64,000 nt of DNA, taken from assembly GCF_009765905.1 (NCBI RefSeq), contig NZ_LMUO01000015.1:648019-712018 (forward strand), read 5' to 3'. Position numbers and translations under genes: made by a program. This document shows positions 32,236 through 41,891 of this stretch, piece after piece; the first letter of the stretch is position 1, and each line of letters opens with the position of its first letter. Origin of the DNA: Mucilaginibacter sp. L196 (GTDB taxonomy: Bacteria > Bacteroidota > Bacteroidia > Sphingobacteriales > Sphingobacteriaceae). The notes beneath the pieces are model-generated. The model saw only the letters and a list, made by a program, of their open reading frames with translations. It had not been told where the DNA came from and did no database searches.

Positions 32236-32243
32236 CAAAATTA
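32236..32243 (-). promoter_or_regulatory. -7 box of the S4-aroB operon
   Basis: TAATTTTG on the minus strand matches TAnnTTTG and is eight bases before the S4 gene ATG. It is divergent from the proline dehydrogenase promoter box. Confidence 0.45.
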
Positions 32244-32275
32244 AACTATTCGCAGAAATAATGAGTTATCTTTTA

Positions 32276-32283
32276 TAAATTTG
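32276..32283 (+). promoter_or_regulatory. -7 box of the proline dehydrogenase gene
   Basis: TAAATTTG matches TAnnTTTG; transcription would begin near 32289, upstream of both possible start codons (32300 and 32339). Confidence 0.45.
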
Positions 32284-32338
32284 TAACCACGTTTTTGGTT
32301 TGGAGGTATTTTTCTTCGGTTCAGAAACGGTTTTTAAT

Positions 32339-33517
32339 ATGACCTCAAAAGATAGCCTCTCGTTCGAGAATACCGAAATAGCGTTTCGGCATTCGTCCAA
32401 TAACGCGCTTAAACGTGCTTATTGGCTGTTCAAAATCATCAATGTTAACTTTTTAGTGAAGATCGGGCCACCGATTACCAATTTCGCTATTAACATCGGC
32501 CTTCCGGTTAAGGGATTAATAAAAGCAACCATTTTCAATCATTTTTGCGGCGGAGAAACCATTGCCGAATGCGGTAATACCATCAAAAACTTAGCTAAAG
32601 GCGGTGTAGGAACTATTTTAGATTACTCGATAGAAGGCGAGGATGATGAGCAGGTTTTCGATCATACCCGCGACGAGATCATCCGCACCATTGAGCGTGC
32701 ATCAGGCGATAAAGCTGTGCCAATTACTGTGTTTAAGGTTACCGGTGTGGGTAGGTTCTCGCTACTGGAAAAACTAGATGCCGCACAGGGGCTTACTGCT
32801 GATGAGCAAGAAGAATGGAAGAAAGTACAGCAGCGTGTGCTGGATATTTGTGATAAAGCCTATAAATTAAGCATCCCGGTGATGGTTGATGCCGAGGAAA
32901 CCTGGATCCAGAAAACGATAGACTTATTGGCGCTGGATATGATGAGCCGCTTTAACAAGGAAAAAGCCATCGTATACAACACATACCAAATGTACCGCCA
33001 CGATAAGCTGCAATCCATAAAAGATGATTATCAGCAGGCAGTTGACGAAGGCTTTATTTTAGGCGCTAAAATAGTGCGCGGGGCATATATGGAAAAAGAA
33101 CGCCGTCGTGCTGCCGAGCAAGGTTACCCATCGCCCATACAACCTAATAAAGAAGCAGCGGATGAAGATTATAATGCTGCATTAAAGTTTTGTGTAGATC
33201 ATATTGAGCGTATTGCTTTTGTGGCCGGAACGCATAATGAGCAAAGCTGTCAGCTGCTTGCCGAGCTATTAAGCGATAAAAATGTCGACCCTAAAAACCC
33301 ACATGTTTATTTTTCGCAACTGTTGGGCATGAGTGATAATTTGAGTTTTAACCTTGCCAATGCAAATTATAATGTTGCCAAGTATGTGCCTTATGGGCCT
33401 ATAAAAGCGGTATTGCCTTACCTGTTTAGAAGGGCGCAGGAAAATACTGCCATTGCGGGACAGATGAGCAGGGAACTGAGTTTGATTGTAAAGGAGACGA
33501 GGAGAAGAAGGATATAA
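32339..33517 (+). CDS. proline dehydrogenase
   Basis: A 392-residue FAD enzyme. The barrel shows FNHFCGGETIAECG, VMVDAEETWIQKTIDLLA, VYNTYQMYRHD, KIVRGAYMEKERRRA, FVAGTHNEQSC and a C-terminal LPYLFRRAQENTAIAGQMSRE with the substrate-binding Arg pair. It oxidises proline to pyrroline-5-carboxylate and feeds electrons to quinone. The start at 32339 is chosen because family members begin near SFENTEIAFRHSSN; an ATG 39 bases upstream would add an unrelated hydrophobic stretch. No P5C dehydrogenase gene is adjacent. Confidence 0.9.
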   Translation: MTSKDSLSFENTEIAFRHSSNNALKRAYWLFKIINVNFLVKIGPPITNFAINIGLPVKGLIKATIFNHFCGGETIAECGNTIKNLAKGGVGTILDYSIEGEDDEQVFDHTRDEIIRTIERASGDKAVPITVFKVTGVGRFSLLEKLDAAQGLTADEQEEWKKVQQRVLDICDKAYKLSIPVMVDAEETWIQKTIDLLALDMMSRFNKEKAIVYNTYQMYRHDKLQSIKDDYQQAVDEGFILGAKIVRGAYMEKERRRAAEQGYPSPIQPNKEAADEDYNAALKFCVDHIERIAFVAGTHNEQSCQLLAELLSDKNVDPKNPHVYFSQLLGMSDNLSFNLANANYNVAKYVPYGPIKAVLPYLFRRAQENTAIAGQMSRELSLIVKETRRRRI

Positions 33518-33545
33518 ATCTTAAGACGGTTTAATCTTAGAACTT

Positions 33546-33621
33546 TGTCATTCTGGGCACAGCGAAGAAACTGTAAGGTGGTAAACTGCTGTACAGATTC
33601 TTCGCTGTGCTCAGAATGACA
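33546..33621. repeat. dispersed palindrome, TGTCATTCTGAG type
   Basis: TTGTCATTCTGGGCACAGCG with AAGAAACTG mirrored by CAGATTCTTCGCTGTGCTCA ending GAATGACA. It lies after the proline dehydrogenase stop. The paired GCACAGC/GCTGTGC arms differ from the copy at 14675, showing compensatory change. Confidence 0.8.
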
Positions 33622-33659
33622 TTTTTTTTTCGTAACGAAAAGTATATAAACTCATTTCA

Positions 33660-33739
33660 TGTCATTGCGAGGTAGGAAGCAATCGCGAACTTTGCATGAA
33701 TGCTTTTCTACGTGCGATTGCTTCGTTCCTCGCAATGGC
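33660..33739. repeat. dispersed palindrome, TGTCATTGCGAGG type
   Basis: TGTCATTGCGAGGTAGGAAG with CAATCGCGAAC mirrored by GTGCGATTGCTTCGTTCCTC ending GCAATGGCA. It lies between two convergent genes and reaches almost to the amidohydrolase stop. Confidence 0.8.
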
Positions 33740-33746
33740 AAATGGA

Positions 33747-36700
33747 CTAATCCCCATCCTCTGTACCGTACAAATACGTTTCCGTATTATCAACAGGCAG
33801 GCTTATCATATCGCCGCGACCCATTTGCCACCAGAAGTGCAGGCGTGGTTTTTCACGGTTGCCTATTTCATTCATCGAGTCGGAGTCGTACAGGCGGCCG
33901 TTAACCATTACATATTTAATTTTATCGGTGTTTCGGATATCGTCTAGCGGGTTGTCATCCATCACGATCAGGTCGGCTAGTTTGCCGGGTTCTAGGGAGC
34001 CTATCTCTTTGTCCATCCCTAAATAAGATGCGCCGTTGATGGTCGCGCAGCGCAAAACATCCATTGGCGCCATACCGCCCTGGGCCAGCATCCACATTTC
34101 CCAATGTGCGCCTAAGCCTTGTAGCTGACCGTGTGAGCCTAGATTCACCCTTGTGCCACCATCGGCAATTTGCTTAACATATTTTGATATTTCGATATGC
34201 CCATAATCGCCATATTCGGAGGTCATCCTGCGTCGGGAGCGGGCATCAACAATATATTGAGGAACAAAATTTAATAAATGCTCATCCTTCCAAACCTCGG
34301 TGCGATCGTACCAGAAATTCTCGCCAAACTGCGTGCCGTAGCTAACAATAAGCGTTGGCGTATAGCCAGATTTGCTGGCATTCCAAAACGAAATAACATC
34401 TTTATAAACAGGCCAAACAGGTATATTATGCTCGATGCCGGTATGGCCATCCAGTATCATGTTCATATTGGTGAAGAATGTTGAACCACCCTCCGGTACT
34501 ACTTCCATTTGCAATTCGCGGGCGGCGGCAATAATTTCCTGGCGCTGCTCACGGCGGGGCTGGTTATAGCTTTTTACAGAGAATGCGCCCACGGCTTTTA
34601 AGCGACGCAGATTTGATCGGGCATCATCCAAACTATTAATTACCGCTTTAAAATCCCCATCGGCACCATAAAGAATTGTACCGGTGGAATAGACACGAGG
34701 GCCAACCATATTGCCAGCCTTCAGCATTTCGGATTGACTAAATACCATCTCGGTATTAGTAGATGGGTCATGAGCAGTGGTTACCCCGTAGGAAAGGTTG
34801 GCATAATAGTTCCAATCCTGTTGCGGAGATACGCCATCAACACTGGGATGTAAATGCGCATGCACATCAACAATACCCGGCATAATGGTTTTGCCTGTCG
34901 CGTCAAATACTTTGGCGTCAGCCGGTACAGGTACATTGGCAGCTTTACCAATGGCTACAATTTTATTATGATCGATGATAATATTCCCCTGCTCTATCAC
35001 TTCGTTATCATCTTTCATGGTGATGATACGGGCGTTGGTGAAGGCTATTTTGCCATCAGGTACATCGGTTTTCAATTTCAGGCCGATGTCAATCCCTGTA
35101 GTATCGCCGCTGGCAACGGTTTTGGTATAATAGCGTGGGCCGAGTGTCCACATTAGTTTTTGGCTATCCTTGCTCCATTGTATGTAAGTGCCTGCATCGC
35201 GGGTAAGCTTGGTTAGCGGGATAGCTTTGTTTGCCGCTGAAAGATCCTGCGGGTTACCGGTGCTTACCATTGGTGTAATGTAACAGTTAAACAGCTCGGT
35301 AAAAGCCATCCATTTACCATCAGGGCTCGGGTTAAACTGAGTGGCATAGGTAGATGTATAAAGCGTACGCTGATTAGCGCCGGTAATATCCATCACACGA
35401 AATGTTTTTTTATCACCATCGGTGCTTTGATAATAAATTTTGGAATCGTCGGTAGAAAACTGCGGGTTGATGCCGTTATTGATGATCAATTGCGGGACTC
35501 CGCCAGTTATCGGCATCACATAAATGCCTGGGTTCTCGCCGAAGGCAAAACCTAGAACCTCATTACCTTCGCCTTTGCGGAAGATTATTTTATCGCCTTT
35601 ATTGGAGATTTTTGGTGTGTAGTAAAAACCTTTGTCGGTTGTTAAGCGGGTAGCGGTTTTGGTAGCGATGTTGTAGATATTAACCGAACCTTTTAATTCA
35701 TCGCTCCAATCTATATATACGATTGATTTGCCATCGGGACTAAAATCGGGCGAATACTCAAAATCGTTGGTAGTAGTGATACGGGTGGGTACGCCATTAG
35801 GTAATGTTTTTAGGTAGATATAACCAGCCGCATTAAACGCAACCTGTTTACCATCGGGCGAAGTGGTTAGTTCGCGGATCATTTTAACGGTAAACTCATC
35901 CTGAAAAACCTTTTGCTGATAATGCAGCGCTTCGGTTATGTTTTGGGTTGATGTAACCTCGAAGGGGATAGGTGTGGTATTTAAGACGTTGACGTCCAGA
36001 TTCCAGATCTTACCTTTAGCATAAAAAATCAGGTTTTTACTATCCGGGGTCCATGCGAAATTAGGGTATACACCAAATATGGCCCAGGTTTCCTGCTGAT
36101 CGTGCGACAGGTCATCGTATACCGGCCATTCTTCGCCGGTTTCCAGGTTATGCAGGAATATTACCGATTTTAAACGGACACGCTTTACAAAAGCCATCAG
36201 TTTACCATCCGGTGATATTTGCGGGCGGCAGGCACCACCTGTGCCGCTGGATACAGTATTGATGTCCCCTGTTTCGCGGTTCAATCTTTTTATGGCGTAG
36301 ATGCCTTTGTTCGGGTCTTTATTGTATTGAAAGTTTGGGCCGGGGGTAACATCCTCGCTCCAATAAATATATTTGCCATCTGGCGACGCGGTGGGTTCAC
36401 CCGCATCCTGCTCGTCGTTTTTGCGTTTGGTTAATTGTATGCCATCGCCACCGGCTTTGTTGTATAGCCAAAGTTCGCCTGCACCTAAGGAGCGGGTGTT
36501 GGTAAAGTGTTTGCGAGCCACCAGGTTTTGCCCGTCGGGTGTCCAAACAGCATTGTTCAGTAGTCTGAAAGTTTCTTTGGTAACGGAGTGTTTATCACCA
36601 CCGTCGGCATTCATTACCCAAATATTGTCGCCACCCTCTTTATCGCTGGTATAGGATATTTGCTTGCCATCCGGACTAAAGCGAGGCTGTATTTCCCATG

Positions 36701-36941
36701 CCTTACCGCCTGCCAGCAAAGTTGCTTTACCACCTGTTACCGGCATGCTATAAATATCGCCCAGTAAATCAAAAACAATTGTTTTACCATCGGGGCTAAC
36801 ATCCAGATCCATCCAGGTACCCTCGTTAAGTGTAAGGGTTACTTTTTTTGATGGGCCGGGAGGCGTTTCTACATTCCATTTCTGGGCATGGGCCACAGTT
36901 CCAGTTAACAAAACAATTAGGGAGAGGCAGATAAACTTCAT
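33747..36941 (-). CDS. exported amidohydrolase with N-terminal TolB-like beta-propeller
   Basis: A 1064-residue secreted protein (signal ending TVAHAQ). Residues about 40-640 contain many PD40/TolB-type propeller repeats of the form SPDGKxIxY or SPDGKQVAF. Residues about 650-1050 form an amidohydrolase of the imidazolonepropionase-like group: TIMPGIVDVHAHLHP (His-x-His, about 692-694), a His in DGHTGIEHN and the end GSLEPGKLADLIVMDDNPL. Where relatives often have a metal-binding Asp (GTDA-like), this protein reads NLGSHGQ. It probably hydrolyses peptide-like or cyclic amide substrates in the periplasm; the true substrate is unknown. Confidence 0.88.
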   Translation of the reverse strand: MKFICLSLIVLLTGTVAHAQKWNVETPPGPSKKVTLTLNEGTWMDLDVSPDGKTIVFDLLGDIYSMPVTGGKATLLAGGKAWEIQPRFSPDGKQISYTSDKEGGDNIWVMNADGGDKHSVTKETFRLLNNAVWTPDGQNLVARKHFTNTRSLGAGELWLYNKAGGDGIQLTKRKNDEQDAGEPTASPDGKYIYWSEDVTPGPNFQYNKDPNKGIYAIKRLNRETGDINTVSSGTGGACRPQISPDGKLMAFVKRVRLKSVIFLHNLETGEEWPVYDDLSHDQQETWAIFGVYPNFAWTPDSKNLIFYAKGKIWNLDVNVLNTTPIPFEVTSTQNITEALHYQQKVFQDEFTVKMIRELTTSPDGKQVAFNAAGYIYLKTLPNGVPTRITTTNDFEYSPDFSPDGKSIVYIDWSDELKGSVNIYNIATKTATRLTTDKGFYYTPKISNKGDKIIFRKGEGNEVLGFAFGENPGIYVMPITGGVPQLIINNGINPQFSTDDSKIYYQSTDGDKKTFRVMDITGANQRTLYTSTYATQFNPSPDGKWMAFTELFNCYITPMVSTGNPQDLSAANKAIPLTKLTRDAGTYIQWSKDSQKLMWTLGPRYYTKTVASGDTTGIDIGLKLKTDVPDGKIAFTNARIITMKDDNEVIEQGNIIIDHNKIVAIGKAANVPVPADAKVFDATGKTIMPGIVDVHAHLHPSVDGVSPQQDWNYYANLSYGVTTAHDPSTNTEMVFSQSEMLKAGNMVGPRVYSTGTILYGADGDFKAVINSLDDARSNLRRLKAVGAFSVKSYNQPRREQRQEIIAAARELQMEVVPEGGSTFFTNMNMILDGHTGIEHNIPVWPVYKDVISFWNASKSGYTPTLIVSYGTQFGENFWYDRTEVWKDEHLLNFVPQYIVDARSRRRMTSEYGDYGHIEISKYVKQIADGGTRVNLGSHGQLQGLGAHWEMWMLAQGGMAPMDVLRCATINGASYLGMDKEIGSLEPGKLADLIVMDDNPLDDIRNTDKIKYVMVNGRLYDSDSMNEIGNREKPRLHFWWQMGRGDMISLPVDNTETYLYGTEDGD

Positions 36942-37057
36942 TATTTTACAATGTTTGCTGTGCGAAGTTAAAACTATTGATGTAAATAGATAGTTTTGGG
37001 ATTGTCACAATTGTTTGGGGGAGTTGGAATTAGTTGATTGGGCGGAGAAAAATAAAT

Positions 37058-37133
37058 TGTCATTGCGAGGAACGAAGCAATCGCGAACCATGTAAGGTGG
37101 CTTTTCTCCGTGCGATTGCCACACCATTGCAAC
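37058..37133. repeat. dispersed palindrome, TGTCATTGCGAGG type, degraded right arm
   Basis: TGTCATTGCGAGGAACGAAG plus CAATCGCGAAC begins the element; the right arm GTGCGATTGCCACACCATTG plus CAACGACG has lost pairing in its outer half. It is one of two tandem copies in the gap upstream of the amidohydrolase gene. Confidence 0.7.
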
Positions 37134-37167
37134 GACGATAAATATCCGTGACATCAAACTCTTCATC

Positions 37168-37250
37168 TTGCCATTGCGAGGAACGAAGCAATCGCGAACT
37201 TTGCAAGGCGGCTTTTCTCCGTGCGATTGCTTCGTTCCTCGCAATGACAT
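37168..37250. repeat. dispersed palindrome, TGTCATTGCGAGG type, intact
   Basis: TTGCCATTGCGAGGAACGAA plus GCAATCGCGAAC is mirrored by GTGCGATTGCTTCGTTCCTC ending GCAATGACA. It is the second tandem copy and ends 11 bases before the stop of the hybrid kinase gene. Confidence 0.8.
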
Positions 37251-37260
37251 GGTAACCCAA

Positions 37261-39375
37261 TCAATCCAAGTTTAATACGGCGGTTACCTGGTTTAATAAA
37301 TCCTTTTCATTAAAAGGTTTACTAATAATGCCGTCGAAACCCATTTTTAGCATGCTTTCCTTATCTGCTGTCATGTTTGCACCGCTAATAACAATTACCG
37401 GGATCCTGTTTGACGACCCATTTAGGGGTTTTACCTTGTCTAATAAGATTTGTCCATCCATTTCGAGTATCTGAAGGTCGGTTAGTACTACACTTATTTC
37501 ATTTTTTGAAATGATATCAAGTGCTTCAGTTCCATTGGCTGCCTGGTGAAATATAATGTTCCATTTCTCTGTTATTCTTTTCAAAAACAGCAGGTTTAGT
37601 GGGTTATCGTCTATCGCGAGTATGCTTTTGCCGTTTACTAACGATGTTGTTTGATTCTTATCCTTTTTAATAACAGTACCGCTGGCGGCTTTTGGATAAG
37701 GTATGAAAAACGTAAATATAGCGCCGGCGCCGGGATTGCTTTTTACGTTTATTCTGCCCCCCTGCAGCTTGACTAATTGTTTGCAAATAAATAAGCCAAG
37801 GCCAGTGCCCAATTGCCCTTTTGCTGAGTTGGTTTGATAATATTTTGAAAACAGGTTAGCCTGTTGCTCCTGACTAATACCATGGCCGGTATCTATCACC
37901 TCTACACGTAAACCATCATCTTTACCATATGCTTTTACTGTAATGCTACCTTCGCTGGTATATTTTATGGCGTTACTTACCAGGTTTATTACAATTTGCT
38001 TAAGCCTGAAACTATCGCCCATCAGCACCATATCTTTATCGCCCGTAAAGACATATTCAAGTGACAGTTTCTTTCTTATAGCACTAAACATCATGCTTTC
38101 CACCACTTTTTTTAGGGTATAGTCGGGGTTAAAAGGCTCACTGTTAATCTTTAGTTCGCTGCTTTCCATTTTTGCAGCATCAAGCGTATCGGTTAATGTG
38201 CGTAGCATCATATCCGATGACAGCTTTATTGATTCCAGCATATCCACCTGTTTGGGCGACATGTTTTGCTTGCTGAATATATACAGGAAACCGCTTATGG
38301 CCGTAAGCGGATTACGGATCTCGTGACTCATGTGGTGCAATAGTTCCATTTTTTGCTCTGCCATACTAACTGAACGTTCAATCTCATTTCGCAGTCCAAG
38401 TTCTGAATTGCCGAGCTGTACAATAAATACAATTAATAACGCGGCAAACATCAATACCAGGAATAGCGCTACCAAATACAGCGTATTTAATAGTGAGGTG
38501 CTTTCCTGATATGATTTTATGGCCGTACTTTTAAAATCATCGGCCATTTTGTAATTAATTTCTTTTAGCTCGTTAATGATGCCATCTAAAGCATTAATAA
38601 TACTGGTATTAAGTATAATAAGCTGCCTTTGGGCGCCAAGCAGCTTTATATTCTGCAGTTGTAGCTGCTGTAGTTGTTTATTGTAGGCGATGATTTTCTG
38701 TTTAACTATTTTTCGGGTAGTTAGGCTCGTTTCCTTGCTGTTTCTATAATGGTTTATTTCGATAATGCCTTGCGGATTTGCTTGTTTATTACTGATAGCT
38801 TCTTTTAACCTCACAAGCAAGCCTTTTTTCTGAATGGCTTTTTTAACGGTATCTGAACTTACCTTTACATCCTTTTTATCCTTTTTAAAATTGTTGCTTA
38901 GCACGTGGGTGTTTACAACAGTAGGTACGCTGAAACCTGAATAAGTAGTTAATAAAGAATCAAAACCATGCCTTAGCAAAAGCAATCTGTTTGATAATGC
39001 CAGTTTTTCACCGTACCAATATTTTATTTTACCTCTTTGATGTAAATTTAAATTATCGGTGTCTGTTTGTGTTTTTAGTATGGTATCAATTTTACCAAAA
39101 GCAAGGGATAATTCGGTTTTATACTCGGCTTTTAAACTTGTATCGCTGCTAATTAGCGATTCTTGAAAATCATTATCAGCTTTATGCAGTATTACCAGTG
39201 CTTTTTCGGGTTGGGATTGATCGCTGTTAACGGTGTTTGTCAGTTTGGTGATAACATCAAGTTTGCTGGTTATAGAGCTACGAACAAAAATGGCAACTAC
39301 TGATAGAATGATGATAAAAGTAAGGAGGGCAATAAGGATCTTTCTGGCAAGAGGTCGTGTATACGTTACTTTCAT
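37261..39375 (-). CDS. hybrid sensor histidine kinase, copy 1
   Basis: A 704-residue protein. An N-terminal membrane segment (about 10-30), a long extracytoplasmic helical region and a second membrane segment (about 299-320) precede HisKA (HHMSHEIRNPLTAISGF, His about 347). HATPase motifs are VSNAIKY, DTGHGIS and GTGLGLFICKQLV, and a receiver domain runs from about 585. The receiver keeps the Asp in VVLTDLQ and the Lys in ISKPF, but the usual MP after DLQ is IL. It is a near copy of the gene at 39756, including about 200 bases upstream. Ligand and output are unknown; the receiver may be a phosphate sink. Confidence 0.92.
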   Translation of the reverse strand: MKVTYTRPLARKILIALLTFIIILSVVAIFVRSSITSKLDVITKLTNTVNSDQSQPEKALVILHKADNDFQESLISSDTSLKAEYKTELSLAFGKIDTILKTQTDTDNLNLHQRGKIKYWYGEKLALSNRLLLLRHGFDSLLTTYSGFSVPTVVNTHVLSNNFKKDKKDVKVSSDTVKKAIQKKGLLVRLKEAISNKQANPQGIIEINHYRNSKETSLTTRKIVKQKIIAYNKQLQQLQLQNIKLLGAQRQLIILNTSIINALDGIINELKEINYKMADDFKSTAIKSYQESTSLLNTLYLVALFLVLMFAALLIVFIVQLGNSELGLRNEIERSVSMAEQKMELLHHMSHEIRNPLTAISGFLYIFSKQNMSPKQVDMLESIKLSSDMMLRTLTDTLDAAKMESSELKINSEPFNPDYTLKKVVESMMFSAIRKKLSLEYVFTGDKDMVLMGDSFRLKQIVINLVSNAIKYTSEGSITVKAYGKDDGLRVEVIDTGHGISQEQQANLFSKYYQTNSAKGQLGTGLGLFICKQLVKLQGGRINVKSNPGAGAIFTFFIPYPKAASGTVIKKDKNQTTSLVNGKSILAIDDNPLNLLFLKRITEKWNIIFHQAANGTEALDIISKNEISVVLTDLQILEMDGQILLDKVKPLNGSSNRIPVIVISGANMTADKESMLKMGFDGIISKPFNEKDLLNQVTAVLNLD

Positions 39376-39755
39376 AAATTGTTCAGGGCAACAAGATCAG
39401 TGGGGTTCAAGTACCGAAATTGTTTGTACCTCGGAAATCTCTCACAAAAAAATTATTGTAAAGATATAAATAACAGTTTAAATGTAATAGGAATATTACG
39501 TTCCTGACATTGGCATTATTTAATTAATATGGGTACTTGGCCCGGCTATTTATTTAATAATAAATGATGAAACTAAATATTGGCCTGCTTTGTAAAGCGG
39601 TGATTGGGTGTAGAGAAATTGTCTGAACTCGAATTTAGGGAATTTGTTGAATGTTTAGAATTCAGGTAATTCTTTAATTCTAAAAATTCAGGTTCAGACA
39701 ATTTTACCTTCACAATAACGATAGTTTAACCTATTGAACTCAATCAACCCAATAT
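39376..39755. other. gap between duplicated kinases, with inverted repeat
   Basis: No gene is seen. The first about 220 bases repeat the region upstream of copy 2 (for example the shared GACATTGGCATTATTT and ATTGGCCTGCTTTGTAA). The second part contains an inverted-repeat element at 39616-39704. Confidence 0.7.
39616..39704. repeat. inverted-repeat element with TTGTCTGAAC ends
   Basis: AAATTGTCTGAAC (39616-39628) and GTTCAGACAATTT (39692-39704) are exact complements. The interior has further partial complementarity (GAATTTAGGGAATTTG, TTCTAAAAATTC). It lies downstream of kinase copy 2 and looks like another dispersed palindrome family. Confidence 0.6.
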
Positions 39756-41891
39756 TTATACGCCGTCCGTCGCTTTGGTTTTAGTTAATACGGCAGTTAC
39801 CTGGTTTAATAAATCTGTTTCATTAAAAGGTTTGCTAATTATACCATCGAAACCCAATTTTAGCATGCTTTCCTTATCTGCTATCATATTTGCGCCGCTA
39901 ATAACAATTACCGGGATCCTGTTTGATGACTCATTTAGGGTTTTTATTTTGCCTAATAACATTCGTCCATCCATTTCAGGCATCTGAAGGTCGGTTAATA
40001 CAACACTTATTTCATTTTTTGAAAGAATGTCAAGTGCTTCCATTCCACTGGCTGCCTGGTAAAATATAATGTTCCATTTCTCTGTTATTCTTTTTAAGAA
40101 CAGCAGGTTTAGCGGGTTATCGTCTACCGCGAGTATGCTTTTGCCGTTTACCAACGATGTGGTTTGATTCTTCTCCGGCTTAATAACAGTGCCGCTGGCC
40201 GCTTTTGGGTAAGGTATGGAAAAAGTAAATACAGAACCGGCACCCGGGTTGCTTTTTACGTTTATTTTGCCTCCCTGCAGCTTAACTAATTGTTTACAAA
40301 TAAATAAGCCAAGGCCGGTGCCTATTTGCCCTTTTGCTGAGTTGGTTTGATAATACTTTGAAAATAGGTTAACTTGTTGTTCCTGACTAATACCGTGGCC
40401 GGTATCTATCACTTCTACACGCAAACCATCATCGTTACCATATGCTTTTACTGTAATGCTGCCTTCGCTGGTGTATTTTATGGCGTTACTTACTAAGTTT
40501 ATTACAATTTGTTTAAGCCTGAGACTATCGCCCATCAGCACCATGTCTTTATCGCCCGTATAAACATACTCAAGTGACAGTTTCTTTCTTATGGCGCTAA
40601 ATATCATACTTTCCACCACCTTTTTTAGGGTATAGTCGGGGTTAAAAGGCTCGCTGTTAATTTTTAGTTCGCTGCTTTCCATTTTTGCAGCATCAAGCGT
40701 GTCGGTTAATGTGCGTAGCATCATATCTGATGACAGCTTTATCGATTCCAGCATATCCACTTGTTTTGGTGACATATTTTGCTTGCTGAAGATGTACAGA
40801 AAACCACTTATGGCCGTAAGCGGATTGCGGATCTCGTGGCTCATATGGTGTAATAATTCCATTTTTTGCTCTGCCATGCTAACCGAATGTTCAATCTCTT
40901 TGCGCAATCCAAGTTCTGAATTGTCGAGCTGTACAATAAATACAATTAATAAGGCGGCAAACACCAACACCAGAAATAGCGCTACTAAATACAACGTATT
41001 TAATAATGAGGTGCTTTCCTGATATGATTTTATAGCCGTACTTTTAAACTCATCGGCCATTTTGTAATTAATATCTTTTAGCTCGTTAATAATACCATCC
41101 AAATCATTAATAATACTGGTATTAAGTACAATAAGCAGCCTTTGGGCGCCAAGCAGCTTTATGTTTTGCTGTTCTAGTTGCTGTAGCTTTTTATTGGAGG
41201 TGATGATGTTATTCTGCTCAACTATTTTTTGGGTATTTAAGCTCGTTTCCTTAATGTTCCTGTTATGGTTTATTTCGGCAATGCTTTGAGTATTTGCTTG
41301 TTTATTATCTATGGCTTCCTTTAATCGTTTAAACAAGCCTTTTTTCTGGGCGACTTTTTTAACGGTATCTGAATTTACTTTTACCTCCTGTTTGCCTTTA
41401 TTAGAGTGGTTGCTTAGCACGTGGGTGTTTACAACAGTAGGTACGCTGAAGCCTGAATAAATAGTTAATAAAGAATCAAAACTATGCCTTAGCAAAAGCA
41501 ATCTGTTTGATAACGCCAGCTTTTTACTGTACCAGGATCTTATATTGGCTCTTTGGTGTGAATTTAAATTATTGGTGTCTGTTTGTGTTTTTAGTAAGGT
41601 ATCAATTTTGCCAAAAGCAAGAGATAATTCGGTTTTGTAATCGGTTTTTAAGCTTATATCGGAACTGATTAGTGATTCCTGAAAATCATTGTCAGCTTTA
41701 TGCAGCATAACCAGGGCTTGTTCGGGTTGGGACTGATCGCCGTTATCGGTGGTTGCCAGTTTGGTAATAGCATCAAGTTTGTTGGTTATAGAGCTACGCA
41801 CAAATAAGGCGACTACTGACAGGATGATGATAAAAGCAAGAAGGGTAATAAGAATCTTTCTGGCAAGTGGGCGGGTATAGGTTGCTTTCAT
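39756..41891 (-). CDS. hybrid sensor histidine kinase, copy 2
   Basis: A 711-residue paralogue of the gene at 37261 with the same order: membrane segment, extracytoplasmic helices (more diverged, for example an added Asn- and Gln-rich stretch), second membrane segment, HisKA (HHMSHEIRNPLTAI), HATPase (DTGHGIS, GTGLGLFICKQLV) and receiver. Here the receiver has the canonical LTDLQMPEMDG. The cytoplasmic parts are almost identical by eye, while the sensor regions differ more. This points to recent tandem duplication with divergence of sensing. No DNA-binding regulator is adjacent. Confidence 0.93.
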   Translation of the reverse strand: MKATYTRPLARKILITLLAFIIILSVVALFVRSSITNKLDAITKLATTDNGDQSQPEQALVMLHKADNDFQESLISSDISLKTDYKTELSLAFGKIDTLLKTQTDTNNLNSHQRANIRSWYSKKLALSNRLLLLRHSFDSLLTIYSGFSVPTVVNTHVLSNHSNKGKQEVKVNSDTVKKVAQKKGLFKRLKEAIDNKQANTQSIAEINHNRNIKETSLNTQKIVEQNNIITSNKKLQQLEQQNIKLLGAQRLLIVLNTSIINDLDGIINELKDINYKMADEFKSTAIKSYQESTSLLNTLYLVALFLVLVFAALLIVFIVQLDNSELGLRKEIEHSVSMAEQKMELLHHMSHEIRNPLTAISGFLYIFSKQNMSPKQVDMLESIKLSSDMMLRTLTDTLDAAKMESSELKINSEPFNPDYTLKKVVESMIFSAIRKKLSLEYVYTGDKDMVLMGDSLRLKQIVINLVSNAIKYTSEGSITVKAYGNDDGLRVEVIDTGHGISQEQQVNLFSKYYQTNSAKGQIGTGLGLFICKQLVKLQGGKINVKSNPGAGSVFTFSIPYPKAASGTVIKPEKNQTTSLVNGKSILAVDDNPLNLLFLKRITEKWNIIFYQAASGMEALDILSKNEISVVLTDLQMPEMDGRMLLGKIKTLNESSNRIPVIVISGANMIADKESMLKLGFDGIISKPFNETDLLNQVTAVLTKTKATDGV

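Noticed and set aside
37005..37250. Tandem similar sequences suggesting a CRISPR array, also at 48116-48405
   Set aside because: The units are long palindromes of unequal spacing without short unique spacers and without cas genes; they fit a dispersed palindrome family.
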